Source: Gilvimarinus agarilyticus | Lineage (GTDB): Bacteria > Pseudomonadota > Gammaproteobacteria > Pseudomonadales > Cellvibrionaceae | Length of the DNA stretch: 64,000 nt | Assembly (NCBI RefSeq): GCF_000832015.1 | Contig: NZ_JXCJ01000001.1 | Coordinates: 3,738,344 to 3,802,343 of the forward strand | Direction of reading: 5' to 3' | Shown here: positions 27,623 to 35,452 of the stretch, in pieces | Position numbering within the stretch: position 1 is the first letter of the stretch | Layout of the letters: every line of letters begins with the position of its first letter | Program-made: the position numbers and the translations under genes | Notes under the pieces: generated by a model | The model's input: only the letters and a program-made list of their open reading frames with translations | Database searches by the model: none | What the model was told of the DNA's origin: nothing

Positions 27623-27858
27623 TGGTTATCCCCTCGGTTCTCCGAGGCAGCTTCCTGCCCGGTAGACATGTGGTCGCGTAGCTCAGTAAGCACGGTGTCA
27701 CATCGACGACACTCTTGCAGAATTCGCTCAAAAATGGCGCTGGCCTTATCGACATCGCCGGTACGCTCTAGGGTTAACTTACCCAACTCGGCGTTTACCG
27801 ATATATTATTGAGTGGATTTCGCACATCATGGAGCAAGCGTTGTGTGTCACTACTCAT
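27619..27858 (-). CDS. Free-standing DHp-like histidine-phosphotransfer protein
   Basis: A 79-residue protein that is essentially one kinase DHp hairpin: HDVRNPLNNISVNAEL (His10) followed by a second helix (ASAIFERILQECRRCDTVLTEL). There is no ATPase domain. The start at 27858 has AAGG upstream. It could accept phosphate from the neighbouring kinases, compete for their partners, or form mixed dimers. It overlaps the CHASE3 kinase start and follows the sigma-54 activator gene by 70 bases, so it is co-transcribed with both. Confidence 0.75.
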   Translation of the reverse strand: MSSDTQRLLHDVRNPLNNISVNAELGKLTLERTGDVDKASAIFERILQECRRCDTVLTELRDHMSTGQEAASENRGDNH

Positions 27859-27928
27859 ACATAACCTTAAACTAATAGATACGACGGATTTCAATCATTT
27901 AAACGACTGGTAAACTAATAACCCAGGC

Positions 27929-29239
27929 TCACTGCTCAGAGTAACTGTTGAGTCGGTTGTACAGGGTTTTTAAACTTACACCCAGCATCTCGGCGGCCTT
28001 TTTCTTGTCGCCATCTAAGTGCTCCAGTGTCGATTCAATCAACTCGCGCTCAACGTCTTCGACGGTTTTACCCACGGTTATTCCAACGCCTTTATTGTCG
28101 CCCACCTTAGAAAATGGCGACGACAAATCATCGGGCAGCACTAATAACTGAGTCTCAGGGTCGGCCATAATAAAAGCACGGTGAATCGCATGACGCAGCT
28201 CACGCACATTACCCGGCCAATCGTAAGCCTGTAGTCGCGCCAGATCTTTGGGGTCAAGTTTAATGCTTGCCTTATACTGACGATTAAACGCCTGTAAGAA
28301 ATACTCGATAAGCAATGGGATATCGTCGGTTCGCTGACGCAGCGGTGGGATGTGTATCGGAAACACCGCCAACCGAAAGTATAAGTCTTCACGCAAACAG
28401 CCTTGTTCGGCTATCTCAACCTCGGTTCGGTTGGTTGCCGAGACTACCCGACAGTCGATATCCACCGCACTGGTAGCCCCTAACCGGGTTATTTTGTGGG
28501 TCTCCAGCACGCGCAATAGATTGGGCTGCTGGTCGATGGGCATCTCGGTAATTTCATCCAAAAACAGCGTACCCTCGTGAGCCAGCTCAAAGACGCCCGC
28601 TTTACGGTGGGTTGCCCCGGTAAACGCCCCTTTCTCGTGGCCAAACAACTCACTGCTAATCAAATCCCGGGCAAAGGCGCCGCAGTTGGCCGGTACAAAA
28701 CCACCTTTAGGCTTGGTTGCCGTATGAATCGCCGACGCCACAACCTCTTTACCGACGCCACTCTCCCCCATCAGCAATACATTAGCCTTGGTTTGCGAGA
28801 CCCGCTCGATCATTTGATAGAGTTTTTGCATAGGCGCCGACTCCCCCACCAGGTGACCAAAGTGCAGAGCGGTATCCACTTCTCCCACATCGTCGTCATC
28901 TTCAAACAACGACTGCAATTGAGCCAGGTCGATCGGCTTAATAAGATAAGAGATATTCGGCCCGTACAAGTCTTTAACAATGGATTTTACCGACGGGTGG
29001 CCGGTAACCAAGGTAACCTGTGTCTGATCGCGGTTTTTTATCGAATCGAGAACATGCAGACCACTGCCATCGGGCATAATCAGGTCCAGGATGACATGAT
29101 CGAAGGATCTTCCGGCGGCTTTGGCCTGGGCGTCGGCGACCGTGCTTGCCGCTACGACTTTGTGCTGCAACAGCTCCAGCAGCTCGGTAGTCGCGTCTAA
29201 AAATCCTAAATCATCATCAACCAGTAATATTTGCGCCAC
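27929..29239 (-). CDS. NtrC-family sigma-54-dependent response regulator
   Basis: A 436-residue activator of sigma-54 RNA polymerase. Receiver domain with Asp52 (VILDLIMPDGSG). AAA+ domain with Walker A GESGVGKE (158-165), the sigma-54 contact loop GAFTGA (204-209) and Walker B LFLDEITEMP. C-terminal Fis-type helix-turn-helix KKKAAEMLGVSLKTLYNRL. The start is a GTG at 29239 with GAGGAA upstream. It is the first gene of the kinase operon, and several -24/-12 promoter candidates are found on both sides of it (23528, 29418, 31390, 32807, 33063), which makes it their likely regulator. Confidence 0.94.
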   Translation of the reverse strand: MAQILLVDDDLGFLDATTELLELLQHKVVAASTVADAQAKAAGRSFDHVILDLIMPDGSGLHVLDSIKNRDQTQVTLVTGHPSVKSIVKDLYGPNISYLIKPIDLAQLQSLFEDDDDVGEVDTALHFGHLVGESAPMQKLYQMIERVSQTKANVLLMGESGVGKEVVASAIHTATKPKGGFVPANCGAFARDLISSELFGHEKGAFTGATHRKAGVFELAHEGTLFLDEITEMPIDQQPNLLRVLETHKITRLGATSAVDIDCRVVSATNRTEVEIAEQGCLREDLYFRLAVFPIHIPPLRQRTDDIPLLIEYFLQAFNRQYKASIKLDPKDLARLQAYDWPGNVRELRHAIHRAFIMADPETQLLVLPDDLSSPFSKVGDNKGVGITVGKTVEDVERELIESTLEHLDGDKKKAAEMLGVSLKTLYNRLNSYSEQ

Positions 29240-29417
29240 AGACTGTTCCTCGACTCCGTTAATCCAACATTATCTTGATATGGTTTCGGACGACAATGCT
29301 ACACCTTTTTGCAAAATATGCGCAGTGGTTTCGCCTACCAACCGGCAGTATTTGTTAGTTCTGCCTTGTGTGCCCCAATCTCCGTAGCACAGAGCCCCTA
29401 TCGGCCCCACGTTGCCG

Positions 29418-29433
29418 TGGCATAGGGCTTGCT
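29418..29433 (+). promoter_or_regulatory. Sigma-54 (-24/-12) promoter candidate
   Basis: TGGCATAGGGCTTGCT matches the consensus TGGCAC-N5-TTGCW closely, with GG and GC exactly 10 bases apart. The predicted start of transcription is about 50 bases before the small gene at 29495. Confidence 0.6.
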
Positions 29434-29494
29434 AAGGCATTAAGAAACCAACGTCGGCGGTTAGCCCGCCGCCTATATTTAATAGAGGCATAGT

Positions 29495-29704
29495 ATGAAC
29501 AATTCAACCAACAGCCCCGCGAGCGGCAATACGTTAATCTACCTGGCAGGACTCGGCAGTGCGGACTCCTTAGAGGCAGACAACCTATCGCGCCATAACC
29601 GCCAGAACAACCAACCCCAAAGGCAGTCGGAGAGTTCGTCCAGCCTGACGCAACGCCTGCGTGTCTTTTGGCAAAAACACCGTGGCGAGCAACCGCGAGC
29701 TTAA
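29495..29704 (+). CDS. Small hypothetical protein, 69 residues
   Basis: A polar 69-residue protein I do not recognise. The N-terminal part is Asn/Ser-rich, the middle is Gln/Ser-rich (NRQNNQPQRQSESSSS), and the end is basic and amphipathic (LTQRLRVFWQKHRGE). AGAGG lies upstream of the ATG. The well-formed -24/-12 promoter candidate 60 bases upstream is the main reason to accept it. A minus-strand frame of 128 codons overlaps it but has no support. Confidence 0.5.
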   Translation: MNNSTNSPASGNTLIYLAGLGSADSLEADNLSRHNRQNNQPQRQSESSSSLTQRLRVFWQKHRGEQPRA

Positions 29705-30002
29705 AAGCCCCACCTGTAGGCTTGGCGGCGGCCATAAACACCTTATGTTAAGCCGCCCCCTACTCTCCGTCGCTATAATCCGAGCAAGGGCTAAAAGTCA
29801 TTCGTTAACAGACTGGCAGGGGGAAGAGATTAACCGAAGCGGGCCTGCGCCTTTTACGGCGGTATCTTTCATTTGGATCACTCAAGGATAAAAACTAGAA
29901 TCCGCACACAGGCCGTGATAGACAGATGAAATGACTTATTCCGGTATCAATAGCCTCACCCTTACCATCGTCCTACATCGGAAACCTTATTATCTGGCGG
30001 GT

Positions 30003-30245
30003 TTACATCAATAAGCGCCAAGGGCTCAATGTCAGGCCACTGTACCGCAATAACTTGCGTGGGACATTGTGCGTTGGAGCGATGCGCTCGACTAAAAAAC
30101 CCGCCACTACAGCGCTGGCCACGGCGCCCCAAAACAAGGAGCGTCGATCTACTTCACCGTACTCTTGTACCAGTAAATCACCGACCGCTGCCCTGCGGCG
30201 GCTCAGCTCCAGGCTCTTTTGTTGTACTCGTTTCGCTAAACTCAT
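30003..30245 (-). CDS. YqjK-like small membrane protein
   Basis: An 80-residue protein with a charged N-terminal helix (LAKRVQQKSLELSRRRAAV) and one hydrophobic segment (LFWGAVASAVVAGFLVERI). Size, layout and position after a YqjE-like gene match the yqjK slot of the enterobacterial yqjD-yqjE-yqjK operon; sequence resemblance is only general. It overlaps the end of the preceding gene by 68 bases. The function of the family is not known. Confidence 0.6.
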   Translation of the reverse strand: MSLAKRVQQKSLELSRRRAAVGDLLVQEYGEVDRRSLFWGAVASAVVAGFLVERIAPTHNVPRKLLRYSGLTLSPWRLLM

Positions 30246-30720
30246 TGCGAACTCCCTGAATAATCGTTTTTAGCTGTTGCCGCGACTCTGGCAACGTTAA
30301 ACGCCGGCGGTAACGCTTAACGCCAAACCACATGAGCGCCAACAACATTACCTGCATAACAAACAGCACCAAAAAACCAACGACGGGGATATCGCTGACA
30401 CTATACGCAACCCACGCAACGAGGACAGAAAGGCTCAACCAGGTTAACAAAATCGCCGGTAATAGTAGCAACCAGCTGCCAATTAGCGCCGGAATACTCT
30501 TTAATGCCAGACTTACCTCTAACCCCAGTAGCTCAGAGTAACTTTTAAGGCAGCCCATAATGCTGTCGCCAATAGCGACGGCCTGATGAAACTCGTCTGC
30601 CAGACGGCTAGCGGCACTCTCTTCAGGTGACCGCGTTTCGGCAGCATCCGCTGCGCGCTCCTCAGAATCGACTGAGCGGGGCTTACTGGCCCCGCTCTCA
30701 TCTTTTCTCTGCTCGGTCAT
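30178..30720 (-). CDS. YqjE-type phage-holin III family membrane protein
   Basis: A 180-residue protein. The first 60 residues are charged and disordered; two membrane helices follow (IPALIGSWLLLLPAILLTWLSLSVLVAW and VVGFLVLFVMQVMLLALMWFGV), then a basic tail. This is the layout of the holin-superfamily-III/YqjE group, which are host membrane proteins linked to stress and not phage genes here. It follows the DUF883 gene by 11 bases. Confidence 0.75.
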   Translation of the reverse strand: MTEQRKDESGASKPRSVDSEERAADAAETRSPEESAASRLADEFHQAVAIGDSIMGCLKSYSELLGLEVSLALKSIPALIGSWLLLLPAILLTWLSLSVLVAWVAYSVSDIPVVGFLVLFVMQVMLLALMWFGVKRYRRRLTLPESRQQLKTIIQGVRNEFSETSTTKEPGAEPPQGSGR

Positions 30721-30731
30721 TGTCGCCCGCG

Positions 30732-31031
30732 CTACTTAGATGATTTCATCAAGCGGGACACCAACCAACCGGCCGCAAAGGCAACACCCACGGTGACTAA
30801 CGGACGTTCGCGTACGAAGTTTTCAGCCTGGTCGCCGTACTCACGCGCACGAACCTTGCCTTCCTCCACTTTTAAGCGCGCCTCTGCCGCTCCTGCCGAG
30901 CCGATAGAGCCCACGGCGTCGTACACACTTGAGGTTGCTTGCTTAACTTGATCCATTGCTTCAGACATGGAAACTCCTTCTGCATTGGTTGAGTTACGGG
31001 TTTTATCAGACTTACTGCTTTGTGTAGCCAT
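30732..31031 (-). CDS. DUF883 (YqjD/ElaB) family membrane-anchored protein
   Basis: A 99-residue protein starting at 31031 behind AGAGGAA. The amphipathic helical body (MDQVKQATSSVYDAVGS, KVEEGKVRAREYGDQAENFV) leads into the family's C-terminal signature RERPLVTVGVAFAAGWLVSRL, a single membrane helix. E. coli homologues bind ribosomes and anchor them to the membrane in stationary phase. First gene of the yqjDEK-like unit; no promoter of its own was recognised, so it may be read through from the DUF1328 gene 126 bases upstream. Confidence 0.82.
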   Translation of the reverse strand: MATQSSKSDKTRNSTNAEGVSMSEAMDQVKQATSSVYDAVGSIGSAGAAEARLKVEEGKVRAREYGDQAENFVRERPLVTVGVAFAAGWLVSRLMKSSK

Positions 31032-31157
31032 GGTAAATTCCTCTAATCCTTGATCTTCCAAGTTGATGTTGACGCGGCGCCTCGCTAACTATTGTGCAGA
31101 GGGCCGCAGCTGTCAAATACCTTCAATCACATTTGCTTGCTAACGGCTAGTCGACCG

Positions 31158-31319
31158 TTATGGTCGGCGACGCCCGAAAATAAGCGACAATACAAACAAC
31201 ACTAAAAATATAACAAACAGGATTTGTGCAATACCTGATAGCGTGCCTGCGAGCCCACCAAAACCTAATACAGCGGCCACTAATGCGATAATAAAAAATA
31301 AAATTGCGTAACCTAACAT
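31158..31319 (-). CDS. DUF1328 (YtjA) family small membrane protein
   Basis: A 53-residue, almost wholly hydrophobic protein ([19 protein letters not shown] at the start, ending FGRRRP) with two membrane helices around the [13 protein letters not shown] turn. This is the DUF1328/YtjA signature, widespread in bacteria and stress-linked, with no known biochemical role. GGAGAA precedes the ATG. A -24/-12 candidate lies 71-86 bases upstream. Confidence 0.88.
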   Translation of the reverse strand: MLGYAILFFIIALVAAVLGFGGLAGTLSGIAQILFVIFLVLFVLSLIFGRRRP

Positions 31320-31389
31320 AGCTATTCTCCTTTGCCGTTTATGCCGCCATCATCGCGTTTGCGCTTTTGGCGACTTACGGTATTTATAA

Positions 31390-31405
31390 CTCAAGCAGCG
31401 TGCCA
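31390..31405 (-). promoter_or_regulatory. Sigma-54 promoter candidate before DUF1328 gene
   Basis: The minus strand reads TGGCACGCTGCTTGAG: a perfect TGGCACG half and TTG in place, but GA instead of the -12 GC. Predicted start about 60 bases before the DUF1328 gene. Confidence 0.45.
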
Positions 31406-31529
31406 ACTTTGCAAAACCTTGCTATCACTGGGCTGCGACGAATCCATGTAAAAATCATTGTGGTTTTGGTTAGTATTTTGGTCGCTTTGCTTGAAACATC
31501 TGCACGTAAAAGCGCAGGTTTTACACATG

Positions 31530-31564
31530 CCTTTCGCACTAAGTACGCCGAAGTGTGCGAAAGG
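31530..31564. repeat. Inverted repeat CCTTTCGCAC / GTGCGAAAGG
   Basis: Two 10-base arms pair perfectly with a 15-base spacer, just past the end of the AI-2E transporter gene. It lacks a T run for termination. It sits about 125-175 bases upstream of the -24/-12 candidate at 31390, where an NtrC-type activator would be expected to bind. Confidence 0.45.
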
Positions 31565-31568
31565 TTTA

Positions 31569-32723
31569 TCACCGCTGCGTGTTAGAACTTGCTGCACCAG
31601 ACGCTGGCGGCTCATCGGCGTCCGTCTCATACCCGCCATCGAGCACACCGACCCAGCGACCCATTAGATCAAGGTGAGTGGCCAGTATGCGACCGCAAAC
31701 CAGCAGAGGAATGGCGATCAACATCCCCACGGCGCCCCACAGCCACCCCCAGACAAACATCCAGAGCACAACCAGCAGCGGATTCATATTGAATCGCTGG
31801 CCCAATAGGGTCGGGGTAATAAACTGACATTCGATAAAGTTAAGAATTAAGAACGCCCCGGGAACCATAACCACAGCCTCCCAGGAGGAGAACTCCATAA
31901 ACCCGACCCCCGTCAGGATAACCGCCAACAACATCGGCCCTACATAAGGTGCAAAATTCAGTAAGGTCGCCAGCGCCCCCCACAATAGAGCGTCTTCAAC
32001 TCCTAATAGCTTCATTGCTCCCGCCGTCGCCAAGCCCAGGCCGACATTGATCAAGGAGATCACGAGCACATAGCGGGAGATATCATTCTGAATCGCCTGA
32101 AAAACCACGACGGTCGATTTTTTTGCACTAAACGTACTGCGCGCCTTGACCACGTGGCGCATCAACTCCTCGCCAAACACCAGAAAAAAATAGGTAATAA
32201 CCACGACCGCCCCAACCTGTATAGCAAACAGCGCGGTGGTCTCCGCCAGTACCGACACGGCCGAATGCAAGGTCGAATCCATAGCCTTCTCTATAGAGTC
32301 GCCGCTGTCGCCCGTGGCCGAACCTGACATTACGCTTTCTTTGATTGCCGTAAATGACTTCGACATCTCTCCCATTTCGTTCGCCAGCTTATCGCTCAAG
32401 GTCGGAATAACCTTTAGCCAACGTGTGGCGGGCTCAACCAACAAACCAAATAGATAGCTGATCCCTCCCAGCAGCGCGCCAATAACCATTAATGCCGCGG
32501 CGGGCTTAGGAATATAGATCACCCCTAACGCTCGCACCAAAGGGCTTGAAAACAGCGCAATGAAAGCAGCAACACAAACGGGCACTAGCAAAGTCTGCGA
32601 AAAATATAAGGTATATAGCACCGCCAGGATGGCCAACAGCTTTAGTGCCAGCAAAGCGCCCCGGCTTATTAGGTGGTCACTAGCGGCTGCTACCGCAAGG
32701 TTAGATTTAGGGGTTGTCGACAT
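31569..32723 (-). CDS. AI-2E family transporter
   Basis: A 384-residue inner-membrane protein of the AI-2E/PerM family. Hydrophobic segments lie near residues 25-60, 75-95, 165-190, 215-240, 245-300 and 310-350. The family signature is in the second half: GLGLATAGAMKLLGVEDALLWG, NFAPYVGPM and QRFNMNPLLVVLWMFVWGWLWGAVGMLIAIPLL. Members export autoinducer-2 in some bacteria or act as cation/proton antiporters in others; which applies here is unknown. It lies among stress genes, with a weak -24/-12 candidate at 32807. Confidence 0.88.
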   Translation of the reverse strand: MSTTPKSNLAVAAASDHLISRGALLALKLLAILAVLYTLYFSQTLLVPVCVAAFIALFSSPLVRALGVIYIPKPAAALMVIGALLGGISYLFGLLVEPATRWLKVIPTLSDKLANEMGEMSKSFTAIKESVMSGSATGDSGDSIEKAMDSTLHSAVSVLAETTALFAIQVGAVVVITYFFLVFGEELMRHVVKARSTFSAKKSTVVVFQAIQNDISRYVLVISLINVGLGLATAGAMKLLGVEDALLWGALATLLNFAPYVGPMLLAVILTGVGFMEFSSWEAVVMVPGAFLILNFIECQFITPTLLGQRFNMNPLLVVLWMFVWGWLWGAVGMLIAIPLLVCGRILATHLDLMGRWVGVLDGGYETDADEPPASGAASSNTQR

Positions 32724-32806
32724 ATTTTTAGCCTCTGCTAGTGCCCTAGTGGTAGTAACAAGCGCATGCCTGCCCGATTAGGCTTACACGCAAAGGCGTC
32801 AGATAC

Positions 32807-32822
32807 TGCGAAAACTATACCA
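32807..32822 (-). promoter_or_regulatory. Weak sigma-54 promoter candidate before AI-2E gene
   Basis: TGGTATAGTTTTCGCA keeps GG and GC 10 bases apart but lacks the CAC of the -24 element. Predicted start about 73 bases before the transporter gene. Confidence 0.3.
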
Positions 32823-33062
32823 GCTCGTTAATAAGCTGATGCACCGTAACAAAGGCCTTTATGCGCAATAACCGTAACTCAGGGGCGGAAGGGTCTGTAC
32901 ATTTTTCACAAATTTGAAAATTAAGCCTTTGCAATCACCTCTCGGCAAGCAAGGCCAACTCGCGCATAACCAGAGTAAGAAAGCTCCGACACCCGCCCTA
33001 TCAAGGCAGCTCTGCCGATGAGCGGGAGCTTCGCCGTCTCCAATATTCTGGTGTTAGGCCGC

Positions 33063-33078
33063 TGGCACGATTTACGCA
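33063..33078 (+). promoter_or_regulatory. Sigma-54 promoter candidate before BON gene
   Basis: TGGCACGATTTACGCA has the full TGGCACG -24 element and GC 10 bases downstream. Predicted start about 57 bases before the BON-domain gene. Confidence 0.55.
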
Positions 33079-33144
33079 TAAGCGGACACAACATTGAGTT
33101 TTTGAACCTTACAAGTTGTCACTTTATTTGCGGAGTACTACACG

Positions 33145-33816
33145 ATGAACACCCCGGAAAGACATTCACTGCAACACATGATCGCACCTGTTACCTCCGT
33201 TGCGCTTGTCACCGCTTTCTCAGTCTCGACCGCGATCGGTGCAAACAGCAAAAGTGCTTACGCAGACAAACCCTCTGCCAAAGACTACTGGGCGGAGTTC
33301 AGCCAAGACAGCGGGCAGAGCTGGGAGAGCAGTCAGGAGGCGTTTCGCGACGGCTGGATTGAAGGACGCCTAGATGCCGCCCTGTCGCTTAACGAGCATT
33401 TAAATACGTTTGAGCTACAGGCTAACGTATCCGCCTCAACAGCAACGCTGACCGGCGCCGTGGCCAACGAGATCGACAAAGAGCTGGCCACTAATGTGGC
33501 CATGGGTGTTGAGGGAATTGAAAAGGTCGATAACCAACTAACCGTTGACCAGAGCCTCACCCACGACAGCGACGAAGAATCGGGCCGAAATTTTGCTGAA
33601 TACCTGTCGGATATGTCGACGACCGCCGCCATCAAAACGGAGCTACTGGCCTCGTCTAACATCAACGGCATTGGCATTGATGTCGACACCTACCACAACG
33701 AGGTGACGCTGACCGGCTCAGTGGCGAGCGAAGCTCAGCTAAAACTCGCTGAAGCCCTTGTTACAAAACACCCGGACATAGACAAAGTACACAATAAGCT
33801 TAGTGTTGCGCCGTAA
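33145..33816 (+). CDS. Exported BON-domain protein (OsmY-like)
   Basis: A 223-residue periplasmic protein with two BON domains. A signal-like N terminus precedes a linker, then BON 1 (residues 82-135, with VSASTATLTGAVANEIDKELATNVAMGVEGIEKVDN) and BON 2 (156-223, with DVDTYHNEVTLTGSVASEAQLKLAEAL and DKVHNKLSV). BON domains bind membranes or phospholipid; OsmY is induced by osmotic stress. A -24/-12 promoter candidate lies upstream. The ferritin-like gene follows by 50 bases and is probably on the same mRNA. Confidence 0.88.
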   Translation: MNTPERHSLQHMIAPVTSVALVTAFSVSTAIGANSKSAYADKPSAKDYWAEFSQDSGQSWESSQEAFRDGWIEGRLDAALSLNEHLNTFELQANVSASTATLTGAVANEIDKELATNVAMGVEGIEKVDNQLTVDQSLTHDSDEESGRNFAEYLSDMSTTAAIKTELLASSNINGIGIDVDTYHNEVTLTGSVASEAQLKLAEALVTKHPDIDKVHNKLSVAP

Positions 33817-33866
33817 CAGAACTAGCGCGCTAACCCGTTAACCGTGATCCACCAAGAGGTACACAA

Positions 33867-34412
33867 ATGACAAACACAGCCTTTATCAAAGACCTGGACA
33901 ACCGCCGCGCTCAGGCGCGCAAGCACATGATGAACGGTGCCGTTACCGAGGACTTTACTCAAGACAAAGATCAGATTATCGAGCTGCTTAACGAGGCGCT
34001 CGCCACCGAACTGATTTGCGTATTACGCTACAAAGCACATTACTACACCGCGCACGGACGCGGCGCTAAAGTCGCATCGGCCGAGTTTTGGGAGCACGCG
34101 CAAGAGGAGCAACAACACGCCGACCAATTGGCCGAACGTATTGCGCAACTCGGTGGCACACCCGAGATGAACCCAGACGAGCTAACCAAGCGCTCGCACA
34201 GCGATTACCACACAGGTGGCGATACGCTTGAAATGCTACAAGAGGATTTGGTGGCCGAGCGTATTGCCATTAGCAGCTATCGCGAGATGATTGGCTTTGT
34301 GGGCGAAAAAGACCCGACCACTCGCCGCATCCTGGAGGACCTGTTAGCGCAAGAGGAAGAGCACGCAGACGATCTGGTCGAACTGATTGAGCATATTGAC
34401 GGTGAGCGGTGA
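33867..34412 (+). CDS. Ferritin-like diiron protein (bacterioferritin/DPS group)
   Basis: A 181-residue four-helix protein with two E-x-x-H di-iron half sites. The first is in NEALATELICVLRYK and EHAQEEQQHADQLAERI. The second is in VAERIAISSYREMI and LAQEEEHADDLVEL. It resembles the bacterioferritin-like family found in many environmental bacteria, often in stress clusters. It probably oxidises and binds iron or detoxifies peroxide. AGAGGT precedes the ATG. A hairpin terminator follows immediately. Confidence 0.87.
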   Translation: MTNTAFIKDLDNRRAQARKHMMNGAVTEDFTQDKDQIIELLNEALATELICVLRYKAHYYTAHGRGAKVASAEFWEHAQEEQQHADQLAERIAQLGGTPEMNPDELTKRSHSDYHTGGDTLEMLQEDLVAERIAISSYREMIGFVGEKDPTTRRILEDLLAQEEEHADDLVELIEHIDGER

Positions 34413-34418
34413 ATGAGG

Positions 34419-34454
34419 AGCGGTGAACGGAACCTATATTCGCTCACCGCTTTT
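34419..34454 (+). terminator. Terminator after ferritin-like gene
   Basis: AGCGGTGAACG and CGCTCACCGCT pair with one G-T wobble around a short loop, followed by TTTT. It lies between convergent genes. Confidence 0.65.
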
Positions 34455-34461
34455 GATAACC

Positions 34462-35259
34462 TTACTGACGGGACTTTTTCACCAAATCGTAAGCCGCCTG
34501 AATTTCTTGCGAGCGTTCAGTGGCGGCTTTAACGGCATCTTCAGGCAAACCTTGCCCGGCAAGTTTATCCGGGTGGTACTGGCTCATTAACTTACGGTAA
34601 GCCTTTTTCACCTCCGCATCTGAAGCGCTGGACTCAACACCAAGTGCTTCATAAGCGCTGTTTAAGTCGCCTCCTCGGGGCTGTGCGCCACCGCCGGACT
34701 GATACCCGCCTCCGGCCGAGAACGAGTGCTGCGCTTTAATCATGCGCAGCAATTGCTCAAAGGCAAAACCACTGATTCCCAACGCGGCGGCTACCTCGCG
34801 CAACACACGCTCTTCGCTGGCATCAAACTGGCCATCTGCCAAAGCCAGATTCACCAGATACGACAACAGCATTTGCACCAGATTACGGTTGTTTCCGCAG
34901 CGGGTGCGAAACTGTGCGAAAGTCGCCTCAGGATTAAAGTCGGGCTGAGAGCCCTCTTTGAATAAATTGATGGCTACCCGGCGCTGGTCGGCAGACAAGC
35001 CCATCTGAGTCATGAGTTGCTCGGTTTGAGCGATTTCGTTCTCACTCACACGGCCATCGGCCTTAGCGAGATAACCCAGCAACGTAAAGGTTGTCTCAAA
35101 AAAGCACTGGCGGATGATCGCCTGCTGCTCCGGGGACGCCATACGGGCTTGATTGCGGTAGCCTTTGTCGAACATGTGGCCGATAAACACCCCCAATAAC
35201 GCCAACAAGGGGCCCCCGACCACAAAACCTAAGACACCGCCAATTATCTTACCTATCAT
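34462..35259 (-). CDS. djlA: DjlA-type membrane-anchored J-domain co-chaperone
   Basis: A 265-residue inner-membrane co-chaperone for DnaK. The N-terminal membrane segment is GVLGFVVGGPLLALLGVFIG. A TerB-like helical domain follows (about 50-170, with YLAKADGRVSENEIAQTE and NLALADGQFDASEERVL). The J domain at residues 200-263 carries the HPDK tripeptide (SQYHPDKLAGQG) that stimulates DnaK ATP hydrolysis. The three-part layout and length match E. coli DjlA, which affects capsule synthesis and envelope stress. Divergent from the ebo operon. Confidence 0.93.
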   Translation of the reverse strand: MIGKIIGGVLGFVVGGPLLALLGVFIGHMFDKGYRNQARMASPEQQAIIRQCFFETTFTLLGYLAKADGRVSENEIAQTEQLMTQMGLSADQRRVAINLFKEGSQPDFNPEATFAQFRTRCGNNRNLVQMLLSYLVNLALADGQFDASEERVLREVAAALGISGFAFEQLLRMIKAQHSFSAGGGYQSGGGAQPRGGDLNSAYEALGVESSASDAEVKKAYRKLMSQYHPDKLAGQGLPEDAVKAATERSQEIQAAYDLVKKSRQ

Positions 35260-35388
35260 GCTTCAACCTGCTCCAATACCACTTGTAAGCCGTAAGCTTA
35301 CCATTAATAACAGCGTAAACGTGTGCAACAAATCTTTACAGACCGCGCCCCGCTTGGCGCAACCACGGCCCGCCTGCACGCGGCCAGC

Positions 35389-35417
35389 TCGATAAGCCCA
35401 AGGCGATTCCGTATAAT
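35389..35417 (+). promoter_or_regulatory. Sigma-70 promoter candidate for ebo operon
   Basis: A perfect TATAAT (35412-35417) with TCGATA 17 bases upstream (four of six -35 matches). Predicted start about 30 bases before eboA. Confidence 0.55.
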
Positions 35418-35452
35418 CGCTAAACGCGCCCCTAATAACATAGCGAAACTCT

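Larger units (their letters stand above)
32724..33144. other. 421-base divergent promoter region
   Basis: Lies between the AI-2E transporter (minus) and the BON gene (plus). It holds two -24/-12 promoter candidates (32807-32822 minus, 33063-33078 plus) pointing outward. No gene is supported here. Confidence 0.6.

Noticed and set aside
29355-29741. Minus-strand frame of 128 codons
   Set aside because: Antisense to the small gene at 29495 that has a promoter candidate and ribosome site; composition is Cys/Arg-rich and not protein-like.
30178-30720. Prophage holin
   Set aside because: The holin-III name comes from the protein family; neighbours are host stress genes and no other phage gene is near.
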